The translations under genes were made by a program, and so were the position numbers. The notes beneath the pieces were generated by a model. It made no database searches. It worked only from the letters and a program-made list of their open reading frames with translations, and was not told the DNA's origin. DNA of 15,647 nucleotides from JBLKSS01 sp047607725 (GTDB taxonomy: Bacteria > Pseudomonadota > Gammaproteobacteria > Enterobacterales > Enterobacteriaceae), in NCBI RefSeq assembly GCF_047607725.1, contig NZ_JBLKSS010000085.1, forward strand, positions 1 to 15,647, in the 5' to 3' direction. Numbering within the stretch: position 1 is the first letter of the stretch; each line of letters starts with the position of its first letter. Shown piece after piece: positions 1 to 6,373 of this stretch.

Positions 1-387
1 CACGTCTGTCTTATAGACTGTAAAAGTAAGTGCGCTAATTAAATTTTGTATTTTCTCTGGGTAGTGAAAAGTACTCATAGCACCACCTAATAGGAAAGCG
101 ACGAGTAATCCAAAATAGTAGATGGGTATAATTCGTACAGAGCGATTTATCAGGAATCGTCACGAAGATATGAAACCCTGCTGATAGTGGTGTGTCGTAT
201 AAACCATGATAAACCCACTAATTACAAAGAATATATCAATGCAAATTATTCTCCAGCCAAATAGCGCATCTCATATGCTAGAGCCACTTATATCATTTCC
301 ACGAAGGTAAAAACGGTAGTGAAATAAAAGTACCAACATCGCCGCGACACCACGCAGCGCTTGGAGAGAGTCTAACTTTTTATCCAT
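1..387 (-). pseudogene. Decayed acyltransferase-3 family O-acetyltransferase, N-terminal part, runs off the left edge
   Basis: Reading the minus strand from an ATG at 387 gives 129 codons to the window edge. The first 38 residues (MDKKLDSLQALRGVAAMLVL, then LFHYRFYL) carry the R-x10-H motif of the acyltransferase-3 (OafA/YrhL-like) family at Arg12 and His23. A second hallmark, DIFFVISGF, follows at residues 51-59, then RSVRIIPIYY at about 81-90. These integral inner-membrane proteins O-acetylate surface sugars such as O-antigen or exopolysaccharide. The frame is broken by TGA at codon 39 (271-273) and codon 76 (160-162), with homology continuing in the same frame after each, so this is a pseudogene and not a chance open frame. 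The start overlaps the stop of the upstream remnant by 8 bases (380-387), as in an operon. The DNA is AT-rich compared with the rest of the window. The substrate cannot be told. Confidence 0.85.
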
Positions 388-660
388 ACAATTGTCGTAT
401 CTTCAACTCAAAGACATCATAGTAGCTTAATCCTAAGTAGGAGACATCTTTGATAGATTTATAGCCATCTCTTATTAGAGTGTATATTCATTTCATCATG
501 ATTTACGAAAAAAGCGTGATTATGTTCGTATATCATGTCCAGTCAGGGTGTTTCTTTAGCCTGTGTTAAAAAAGTGACATGAGTACAGTAGTTAGTATCA
601 AATAAGTTTCTTTTGTGTTTTTTTTTGAGCGTATCAAAAATTTTGCCTTTCAGTATCAAA
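380..660 (-). pseudogene. 3' remnant of an unidentified gene, probably from a surface-polysaccharide cluster
   Basis: The minus strand reads as plausible protein from about 655 to 546 (KIFDTLKKKHKRNLFDTNYC, ending QAKETP), hits TGA at 543-545, continues in the same frame as LDMIYEHNHAFFVNHDEM through NKRW to a stop at 459-461, then shifts frame to SIKDVSYLGLSYYDVFELKI and ends RQLYG-stop at 380-382. The final codons overlap the start of the acyltransferase remnant, so the two were probably co-transcribed. I do not recognise the family. The company of an O-acetyltransferase and the low GC suggest a lipopolysaccharide or capsule gene, but this is inference. One nonsense codon and one frameshift make it a pseudogene. 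The upstream boundary is uncertain: it fades into the LysR fragment somewhere between 640 and 690. Confidence 0.5.
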
Positions 661-1454
661 TGATTTGCCGCGCAATACGCGGCAACAGTTTTCAAGGCTT
701 TACCGCCGAGGGCGAACGGGTGTTGGTTTGGGCACGGGAGATTGTTTCGGTCTATCAGGGGCTTAAACTGGAAGTCGAGTCCCTCAAACAGGGCGTAGGC
801 GGCACGTTGCGCATCGGTATCGTGCCGCAATGCGGCGTATCGCTGGCGCAGTTGCTGCAGCAAGCGCAGGCGCATTATCCGGATTTACGCTACCAGGTAG
901 CGGTGCTCAGCGCCGACCAATTGCTGGAGGCGTTGACCAATCATAGCGTCGATCTCGGCATAGGCTTTTTTGAACTGGCGCTACTGGCAGAGCTGAAATT
1001 CCAGACGGCGCCCATAGTGGATCGCGGGGTAGAACTGGTTTTTAACCCGGCGCTCTTCCCGGCACTGCCGCTGCCGCTAAGCTTGGCGCAGGTGGCCGAG
1101 CTGCCGCTATGTCTGGCCGAGCCGAGCCACTATTTCCGTCGTTATTTAGATGAAAACTTCCGCGCCACGGGGCTCCAGCCGCGGCTTATCCTGGAGAGCG
1201 CCTCGACTTTCCAACTGCTGCAAGGGGTGTTTACCGGTCTGGGCTGCGGCATTGTGCCGTGCGGCCATCTTTTGCCGGCCATGACGCCGGCATTAACCAC
1301 TATCCCGATTGCCATGCCGACAATGAAGCGGCAGACGGCGATGGCTATCGCCGCCCCCGGGCGGGCGATCCCGCTGGCGCAAGTGGTATTCGATTTCGGG
1401 CGCGCCTGGCTGGCGCAGCACGGCGTGGACGGTGTGGCGCCCTGGCCTGAATGA
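660..1454 (+). pseudogene. LysR-type transcriptional regulator lacking its DNA-binding domain
   Basis: From about 685 the plus strand encodes SFQGFTAEGERVLVWAREIV followed by a full LysR substrate-binding (effector) domain of about 250 residues, including the GTLRIGIVP start of the first subdomain, DLGIGFFEL, and FTGLGCGIVP near the end. LysR regulators are normally about 300 residues, with a winged helix-turn-helix in the first 60. Here everything before the linker helix is missing, and the upstream sequence (615-680) is AT-rich and reads as unrelated residues. An ATG at 615 or 660 is in frame, but I see no ribosome binding site and no HTH in any nearby frame. The protein could not bind DNA in the usual way, so I call it a 5'-truncated pseudogene. 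The target genes are unknown. The truncation coincides with the edge of the AT-rich patch. Confidence 0.8.
665..685. repeat. Perfect 8-bp inverted repeat at the boundary of the AT-rich patch
   Basis: ttgccgcg (665-672) and cgcggcaa (678-685) form a perfect stem with a 5-base loop. It sits exactly where the AT-rich polysaccharide remnant gives way to LysR coding sequence. There is no T-run on either side, so it does not look like a standard intrinsic terminator. Confidence 0.5.
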
Positions 1455-1713
1455 AGCCGCGACAAGGGGGTAAGGCGCGCTGATGCCCATCGTCATCAGG
1501 GCGCGGTGAGCAAAAATCGGCCTGGCGTAATGGTAGGCAGGGCGCTGTCGCTGGCGAGACGTGACGGGGGCAGCGTGTTATCGCCGTGGTGGCGTAACAG
1601 TAGGTGTAGAGTGATAGCAGGCACGGCGTCACAGCACAAAGGGCGTGACTGCGGTAAACGGGGCGGGAGAGGTGAGCGGTGAGCGCTTGACATGCGCTCG
1701 TGATCTGTCGGGC
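1455..1713. other. Intergenic region between the LysR remnant and fabI, no gene seen
   Basis: No convincing coding sequence was found in this stretch on either strand. It holds an interrupted hairpin near 1475-1505 (ctgatg at 1480-1485 pairing with catcag at 1494-1499, with flanking gcgc arms) just after the LysR stop, without a T-run. A second small perfect hairpin (gagcgc 1681-1686, gcgctc 1694-1699) lies beyond the fabI terminator. Neither has an assignable function. Confidence 0.5.
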
Positions 1714-1742
1714 GAGGAAAGGGGGCCGAACGTCCGGCCCCC
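1714..1742 (-). terminator. Intrinsic terminator of fabI
   Basis: Just past the fabI stop codon, gggggccg (1721-1728) and cggccccc (1735-1742) form a perfect 8-bp GC-rich stem with a 6-base loop. Read on the minus strand it is followed by TTTCCTC, a short and imperfect T-tract. Position and shape fit Rho-independent termination of fabI; the weak T-tract lowers certainty. Confidence 0.75.
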
Positions 1743-1749
1743 GAGGCGA

Positions 1750-2538
1750 TTAATCCAGGTCGAGCTCGTTCATGGCGGCGATATTAAAGCCGCCATCCAC
1801 GTGCACCACCTCACCGGTGATACCCGCCGACAGATCGGAGCACAGGAAAGCGGCGGTATTGCCGACGTCCTCAATGGTCACCACGCGGCGGATTGGCGTC
1901 ACCGACTCGCAGTGGGACAACATCTTTTTAAAATTCTTGATGCCGGACGCGGCCAGCGTGCGGATAGGGCCCGCGGAAATGGCGTTCACCCGGACACCTT
2001 GCGGCCCCATGGCGTTGGCCATATAACAGGTATTGGCCTCCAGGGAGGCTTTGGCCAGGCCCATGACGTTATAGTTGGGGATGGCGCGTTCCGCGCCCAG
2101 GTAGGTCAGCGTCACCAGGGCGGCGTTGGGATTAAGCATTGGCCGGCAGGCTTTCGCCATGGCGACGAAGCTGTAGGCGCTGATATCGTGCGCGATGGCG
2201 AAACCTTCACGGGTCACGGCGTTCACATAGTCGCCGTCCAATTGGTCGCCGGGGGCATAAGCGATGGCATGCACGAAACCGTCAAACGTCGGCCAGACAT
2301 CGGCCAGACGGGTGAACAGCGCTTCTATGCTGGCATCTTCCGCCACGTCGCACGGCAGCACGATGCTGGAATTGAAATCGGCGGCAAACCCTTCCACCCG
2401 TGATTTCAATTTGTCATTCTGGTAAGTGAAAGCCAGCTCCGCACCCTCACGGTGCATAGCCTGAGCGATACCGTATGCAATTGAACGGTTGCTGGCAACG
2501 CCAGTCACCAGAATGCGCTTACCGGTAAGAAAACTCAT
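1750..2538 (-). CDS. fabI: Enoyl-[acyl-carrier-protein] reductase (NADH) FabI
   Basis: This cytoplasmic enzyme reduces trans-2-enoyl-ACP to acyl-ACP with NADH, the last step of each fatty-acid elongation cycle, and is normally essential. The 262 residues match the length of E. coli FabI and are nearly collinear with it: SFLTGKRILVTGVASNRSIA at the N-terminus (nucleotide-binding turn), catalytic Tyr146, Tyr156 and Lys163 in the TYLGAERAIPNYNVMGLAK segment, and an end in AAMNELDLD. I chose the ATG at 2538, giving MSFLTG, over an in-frame ATG 21 bases upstream because it matches the family start and has AAGGA 8 bases before it. Positions 91-94 read A-I-A-Y where, from memory, E. coli has S-I-G-F; this loop lines the triclosan/diazaborine site. 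The gene is monocistronic-looking, with its own promoter and terminator, and looks intact. Confidence 0.98.
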   Translation of the reverse strand: MSFLTGKRILVTGVASNRSIAYGIAQAMHREGAELAFTYQNDKLKSRVEGFAADFNSSIVLPCDVAEDASIEALFTRLADVWPTFDGFVHAIAYAPGDQLDGDYVNAVTREGFAIAHDISAYSFVAMAKACRPMLNPNAALVTLTYLGAERAIPNYNVMGLAKASLEANTCYMANAMGPQGVRVNAISAGPIRTLAASGIKNFKKMLSHCESVTPIRRVVTIEDVGNTAAFLCSDLSAGITGEVVHVDGGFNIAAMNELDLD

Positions 2539-2620
2539 AGCATTAATCCTTGTGATCATTATTTCATGCGATCGTGTGCCCCACGGTCAATCCGTGCAGC
2601 AACGCTCGTCGTTGATAAAC

Positions 2621-2651
2621 CCGGCGAAGTGTAGCATGAATCTTTCGCCGG
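2621..2651 (-). promoter_or_regulatory. Likely fabI promoter (extended -10) framed by an 8-bp inverted repeat
   Basis: About 90 bases before the fabI start, the minus strand reads TGCTACACT, an extended -10 (TG-N-TACACT, hexamer at 2628-2633). It is flanked by ccggcgaa (2621-2628) and ttcgccgg (2644-2651), a perfect inverted repeat with 15 bases between the arms, so a bound dimer would cover the -10. The -35 is weak, as expected for an extended -10 promoter. The repeat could be an operator or a transcript hairpin; no regulator can be named from the sequence. Confidence 0.5.
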
Positions 2652-2723
2652 CGTGTAGATCTGCGCCCCTTGCGCCGGGTGACGCTGAGGGCGAGGCGCT
2701 CGCGCGCAATAGGGACTACGCCC

Positions 2724-3536
2724 TTAAGGCGTGGCGCCATCGCGCCGCCAGGCATCGGCGGTCAGGGCTTCGCCGAAGTGGCTGGCGATAAGCCGGCGGG
2801 TCAAATCGTGCAGCGGCGCCGCCAGGACATCGGCGGTGCTGCCGCGTTCCACCACTACGCCGTTTTGCATCACGATTATCTGATCGCTCACGTGCTTCAT
2901 CATGCCCAAATGTTGGGTCACGTAAATAAACGAGATGCCTTTTTTCGCCTGTAGCTCGAGCATGAGATTGATGATTTGTGAGCACACCGACATATCCAGC
3001 GACGCCAGCGCTTCGTCCGCCACGATAACCTTGGGCTGCAAAATCAGCGCGCGCGCCAAACCGACGCGCTGTTTCTGCCCAGGCGCCAGCATGCGCGGAT
3101 AGTAATAAGCGTGATCCGGCCGCAGGCCGACCTGGCGCAGCGTGGTGTCAATGGCCCGTTCACGTTCGCCGCCGGTCAGCGTGGTGTTCAGCCGCAGCGG
3201 CACGTCCAGCAGCTGGCCGACACGCTGGCGCGGGTTGAGGGCGTTGCTGGCATCCTGGAAAATCATGCGGATGCGCTGGCTACGGTAGCGGTAATCGCCA
3301 AAATGCAGCGGGTGATCGTCTATCAAGATCTCGCCGGCGCTGGGCTCGACGCTGCCGGCCAGCATTTTCGCCAGCGTCGATTTACCCGACCCGTTTTCAC
3401 CAATAATGGCCAGCGTCTGGCCTTCGCGTAAAGTGAAGCTGACGTTTTGCACCGCCGTCACCTGATAGCGGCGAAATAGGCCCGTACGGTAGCGGAACGT
3501 TTTGCTCAGGTTGCGGGCTTCAAGCAGAGTTTCCAT
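2724..3536 (-). CDS. sapF: Peptide ABC transporter ATP-binding protein SapF
   Basis: One of the two ATPases that drive the SapBC inner-membrane channel. The 270 residues are very similar to enterobacterial SapF throughout, including LSKTFRYRTG at the N-terminus and FGEALTADAWRRD at the end. Walker A GENGSGKST is at 46-54, Walker B VIVADEA at 170-176 and the switch His at 209. The signature motif is LAPGQ (150-154) instead of LSGGQ, which is also the form I recall in E. coli SapF, so it is a family trait and not damage. The start lies 2 bases after the sapD stop, with GAGGAG upstream inside the end of sapD. In Salmonella and Haemophilus the Sap system contributes to antimicrobial-peptide resistance; in E. 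coli SapBCDF has been linked to putrescine export. In E. coli the small gene ycjD lies between sapF and fabI; it is absent here. Confidence 0.97.
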   Translation of the reverse strand: METLLEARNLSKTFRYRTGLFRRYQVTAVQNVSFTLREGQTLAIIGENGSGKSTLAKMLAGSVEPSAGEILIDDHPLHFGDYRYRSQRIRMIFQDASNALNPRQRVGQLLDVPLRLNTTLTGGERERAIDTTLRQVGLRPDHAYYYPRMLAPGQKQRVGLARALILQPKVIVADEALASLDMSVCSQIINLMLELQAKKGISFIYVTQHLGMMKHVSDQIIVMQNGVVVERGSTADVLAAPLHDLTRRLIASHFGEALTADAWRRDGATP

Positions 3537-3538
3537 GC

Positions 3539-4531
3539 CTATTGCTCCTCCAGATTGAGGGGATAGTGGCAGGCGAAAAAGTGGTTTTTAACCGGCAGCA
3601 GCTGCGGCGCCTGGATGCAGGTCTTCTGCGCATAAGGGCAGCGCGGCCCCAGGCGGCAGCCGATAGGCAGATGCTCCAGCGACGGGATACCGCCGGGCAG
3701 GGTATTTAACCGGCTTTTGGACGGCATCGAGCGGCCGAAGTCGGGAATGGCGCGGATTAACGCCTGAGTGTAGGGGTGGTGTGGTGTGGCGATTAAATCC
3801 TCGCTTTGGGCACTTTCCACCGTTTGGCCGCAATACAGCACGTTGATGCGGTTGCACCACTTGCTCATCATCTGCAGGTCATGGCTTATCAGCAAAATGG
3901 TGGTGCTGTTATTTTGATTAAGGCGCGCCAGCAGGCGGAAAATTTGCGCCTGGGTGGTCGGCTCCATTGCGTTGGTGGGTTCGTCGGCAATCAACAGCCG
4001 CGGTTGATTGGCCAGGGTGATGGCGATCATCACCTTTTGACACTCGCCCTCGGTCAGCTCGTAGGGGTAGGCGTGCATAATCTCTTTGTGGGCTTTGAAG
4101 CCCACCCGGTGTAGCAGTTCGATGGCGCGCCGCTTGCGCCAGCCGAATCGTTGCCACCATTGGCCTTTATAGGTCCAGCCGGGGATGGACTGGATTATCT
4201 GCCGGCCGATGCGCTCCGACGGGTCGAGACAGGATTGCGGCTCCTGAAATATCATCGACACATTATGGCCCACCACCTTGCGCCGCTGGCGCGGGGTCAG
4301 CGCGAGCAGGTCGACATCGTCGAAACGGAAGCGATCGGCGGTTACCCGCCAGTTATCGCGGGTCACGCCGCAAATGGCTTTGGCGATAAGGCTCTTGCCC
4401 GAGCCGGATTCCCCCACCAGACCGCGGACTTCCCCTTCGCTCAGTGTGATACTCACGCGATCCACCGCCTTCACCGGCCCCTCGGGTGTCATGAACTCGA
4501 TGGTGAGATTGTGAATATCCAATAACGGCAT
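3539..4531 (-). CDS. sapD: Peptide ABC transporter ATP-binding protein SapD
   Basis: Second ATPase of the Sap transporter, also reported in E. coli to support Trk potassium uptake. It has the usual family length of 330 residues. Walker A GESGSGKS is at 40-47, a SapD-type signature LTEGE at 159-163, Walker B LLIADEP at 179-185, and the switch His at 217. A C-terminal oligopeptide-ATPase domain carries four cysteines (292, 298, 305, 321), the pattern usual for Opp/Dpp-type ATPases. The signature-to-Walker B spacing is 20 residues, as in intact relatives. The ATG shares one base with the sapC stop (TAATG), indicating translational coupling. It looks intact and functional. Confidence 0.97.
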   Translation of the reverse strand: MPLLDIHNLTIEFMTPEGPVKAVDRVSITLSEGEVRGLVGESGSGKSLIAKAICGVTRDNWRVTADRFRFDDVDLLALTPRQRRKVVGHNVSMIFQEPQSCLDPSERIGRQIIQSIPGWTYKGQWWQRFGWRKRRAIELLHRVGFKAHKEIMHAYPYELTEGECQKVMIAITLANQPRLLIADEPTNAMEPTTQAQIFRLLARLNQNNSTTILLISHDLQMMSKWCNRINVLYCGQTVESAQSEDLIATPHHPYTQALIRAIPDFGRSMPSKSRLNTLPGGIPSLEHLPIGCRLGPRCPYAQKTCIQAPQLLPVKNHFFACHYPLNLEEQ

Positions 4532-5421
4532 TACTCCACCTCCGCCACCATGGCGCGGCGCACGCCTTCACCAAAAATATTGACGATCAGCACGCTTAGC
4601 ATGATCGCACAGCCCGGCAGCATCACCGCCCAGGGCGCGACATACACCAGTTCCAATTGATCGTCCATCATCGCGCCCCATTCCGGCGACGGCATCTGCG
4701 TGCCCAGATTGAGGAACCCGAGCGCGGCAATATCCAAGACGGCCATGGACAGGGCGCGGGTGAACTCCGACACCAGCTGACTGGCGATGTTCGGCAGCAC
4801 CGCATAGCGCAGAATATGCGGCATCGACGCGCCATCCATCCGCACCGCCAAGATATAGTCCTTTTCCAGTTCGCTATGTACCGAAGTATAGACGGTGCGC
4901 ACAATGCGTGGCAGCAGCGCCAGCCAGACCGCCAACATGGCATGTTCCAAACGGGGGCCGAGAAACGCCACCACCACAATGGCCAACAGCAGCGAGGGGA
5001 TGGACAGCACGGTATCCAGCACGTGATTTAGCGCCGCCGAACGCAAACCGCGGGTGATGCCGGCCAGCACGCCGAGCGCCAGCCCGACCAGCGCCGCCGC
5101 CATGGTCACCACCAGCGCCGAGCCGAAGGTGGGCGCGGTACCGGCCAGTAGTCGGCTCAGCACATCGCGGCCCAAGTCATCAGTGCCGAGGAAAAAAGAG
5201 ACGTCCCCGTAGCGCGACCACGAAGGGGGAAGCAGTTGATAGCCCAAAAACTGCTGATCCAGCGGGTAGGGCGCAAACAGCGTGCCGAACAGGCACAATA
5301 GGATCAGCAGGGCAAAACCGTAGAGACCCAGCATCGACATGGCGTCATGATAAAAGGTGCGCCATATCTGTGCCAGCGGGCCGGGCATGCGTTTTTCGCG
5401 ATAAACATTATCTGAGGGCAT
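4531..5421 (-). CDS. sapC: Peptide ABC transporter permease SapC
   Basis: Inner-membrane permease that pairs with SapB. I chose the ATG at 5421 (MPSDNVYREKR) because it gives 296 residues, the E. coli SapC length, and aligns with its N-terminus; a longer in-frame start 45 bases upstream is unlikely. About six hydrophobic segments are seen near residues 30-50, 98-121, 138-156, 160-178, 218-238 and 262-284. The DppC-type LGTDDLGRDVLSR motif is at 78-90, and the cytoplasmic EAA-like loop (DGASMPHILRYAVLPN) lies near 196-211. The gene overlaps the sapB 3' end by 14 bases and the sapD start by one. No lesion is visible. Confidence 0.97.
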   Translation of the reverse strand: MPSDNVYREKRMPGPLAQIWRTFYHDAMSMLGLYGFALLILLCLFGTLFAPYPLDQQFLGYQLLPPSWSRYGDVSFFLGTDDLGRDVLSRLLAGTAPTFGSALVVTMAAALVGLALGVLAGITRGLRSAALNHVLDTVLSIPSLLLAIVVVAFLGPRLEHAMLAVWLALLPRIVRTVYTSVHSELEKDYILAVRMDGASMPHILRYAVLPNIASQLVSEFTRALSMAVLDIAALGFLNLGTQMPSPEWGAMMDDQLELVYVAPWAVMLPGCAIMLSVLIVNIFGEGVRRAMVAEVE

Positions 5422-6373
5422 ACCACTCCTTATGGCGCAGCGGGTTTGCCAGCGCGCCGACCACATCCGCCAGCACGTTAACGGAAATGACCAGAGTTCC
5501 CACCACCATCACGCCAGCGGAAATGGCGGCATAGTCCTGTTGTCGGATGGCGTTGATAAGCCAGCGACCCAGGCCCGGCCAGCTAAAGACCACCTCGGTT
5601 ATCATTGCCAGGGTCAACATCGTGGAAAATTGCAGCCCCAGTTTGGGAATAATCGGCGGCAGCGCATTATGCAATAGGTGTCGGCGTACGATGGTCCAGC
5701 GCGACAACCCGCGAGTCGCGGCGGCGCGGATATAATTGCGGCCGATGACCTCAACGGTGCTGATGCGCATCAGCCGCACCACTTCGGTGGTCGGCGCCAC
5801 CGCCAGCACGGCGATGGGCAATACCATATGCTTGAGCGCGCTGATGATCATTTCACTGCGGTAAGGGGAGTCCGACAGCCAGGCATCCAGCAGCGCGAAG
5901 CCGGTAATGCGCTGCACGGGATACAACAGATCGAAGCGGCCGGTGACCGGAAACCAGCCCAGATGCAGGGAAAAATAGAGCGTCAGCAGTAGTGCCAGCC
6001 AGAACACCGGCATCGACAGACCGAGCAGGGTGAAAATGCTGATACTGATATCCTGCCATTTACCGTGCGCCACGCCGGCGATAATGCCTAAGGGGATGCC
6101 GATCAGCAGCACCAGCAAAAAGGCCAGCAGGCATAGCTCCATCGTCGCGGGAAACACCTCGGCCAACTGCAGGCCGATCGACAGGCCGTTGATGCTGGAG
6201 ACGCCAAAATTGCCGTGGATCAGGCTCCAGAAATAATAGCGATAGGCGTCAACGAGCGCCGCGCCGCCCAAGGGTGCGCCAGGGGTATAGTAGTTCAGGC
6301 AAAAGCCAACCAGGGTCAACAGAAACAGAGTGACCAACAGAAACACTAGCCGGTGCAGGGTAAAGATTATCAT
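5408..6373 (-). CDS. sapB: Peptide ABC transporter permease SapB
   Basis: Inner-membrane permease of the Sap transporter, 321 residues as in E. coli and collinear with it. A first membrane segment lies at about 7-25, followed by a periplasmic stretch (GNFGVSSINGLSIGLQLAEV) typical of DppB-type permeases, then five further membrane segments (about 77-101, 113-137, 182-205, 245-265, 284-308). The EAA-type loop AAATRGLSRWTIVRRHLLHN is at 217-236, and the end NPLRHKEWYALR is the family form. The ATG overlaps the sapA stop (ATGA). It looks intact. Confidence 0.97.
   Translation of the reverse strand: MIIFTLHRLVFLLVTLFLLTLVGFCLNYYTPGAPLGGAALVDAYRYYFWSLIHGNFGVSSINGLSIGLQLAEVFPATMELCLLAFLLVLLIGIPLGIIAGVAHGKWQDISISIFTLLGLSMPVFWLALLLTLYFSLHLGWFPVTGRFDLLYPVQRITGFALLDAWLSDSPYRSEMIISALKHMVLPIAVLAVAPTTEVVRLMRISTVEVIGRNYIRAAATRGLSRWTIVRRHLLHNALPPIIPKLGLQFSTMLTLAMITEVVFSWPGLGRWLINAIRQQDYAAISAGVMVVGTLVISVNVLADVVGALANPLRHKEWYALR

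Noticed and set aside
1142..1632. Several overlapping open frames on both strands across the LysR end and beyond.
   Set aside because: They are GC-rich antisense or out-of-frame shadows of the LysR gene, rich in Arg and Pro, with no family resemblance and no ribosome binding sites.
1645..2403. Long plus-strand open frame opposite fabI.
   Set aside because: It mirrors the fabI coding strand and its translation is low-information, His/Gly-rich sequence; fabI itself is unmistakable.
2700..2723. aggg/ccct hairpin after the sapF stop as a terminator.
   Set aside because: The stem is only four base pairs with no T-run.
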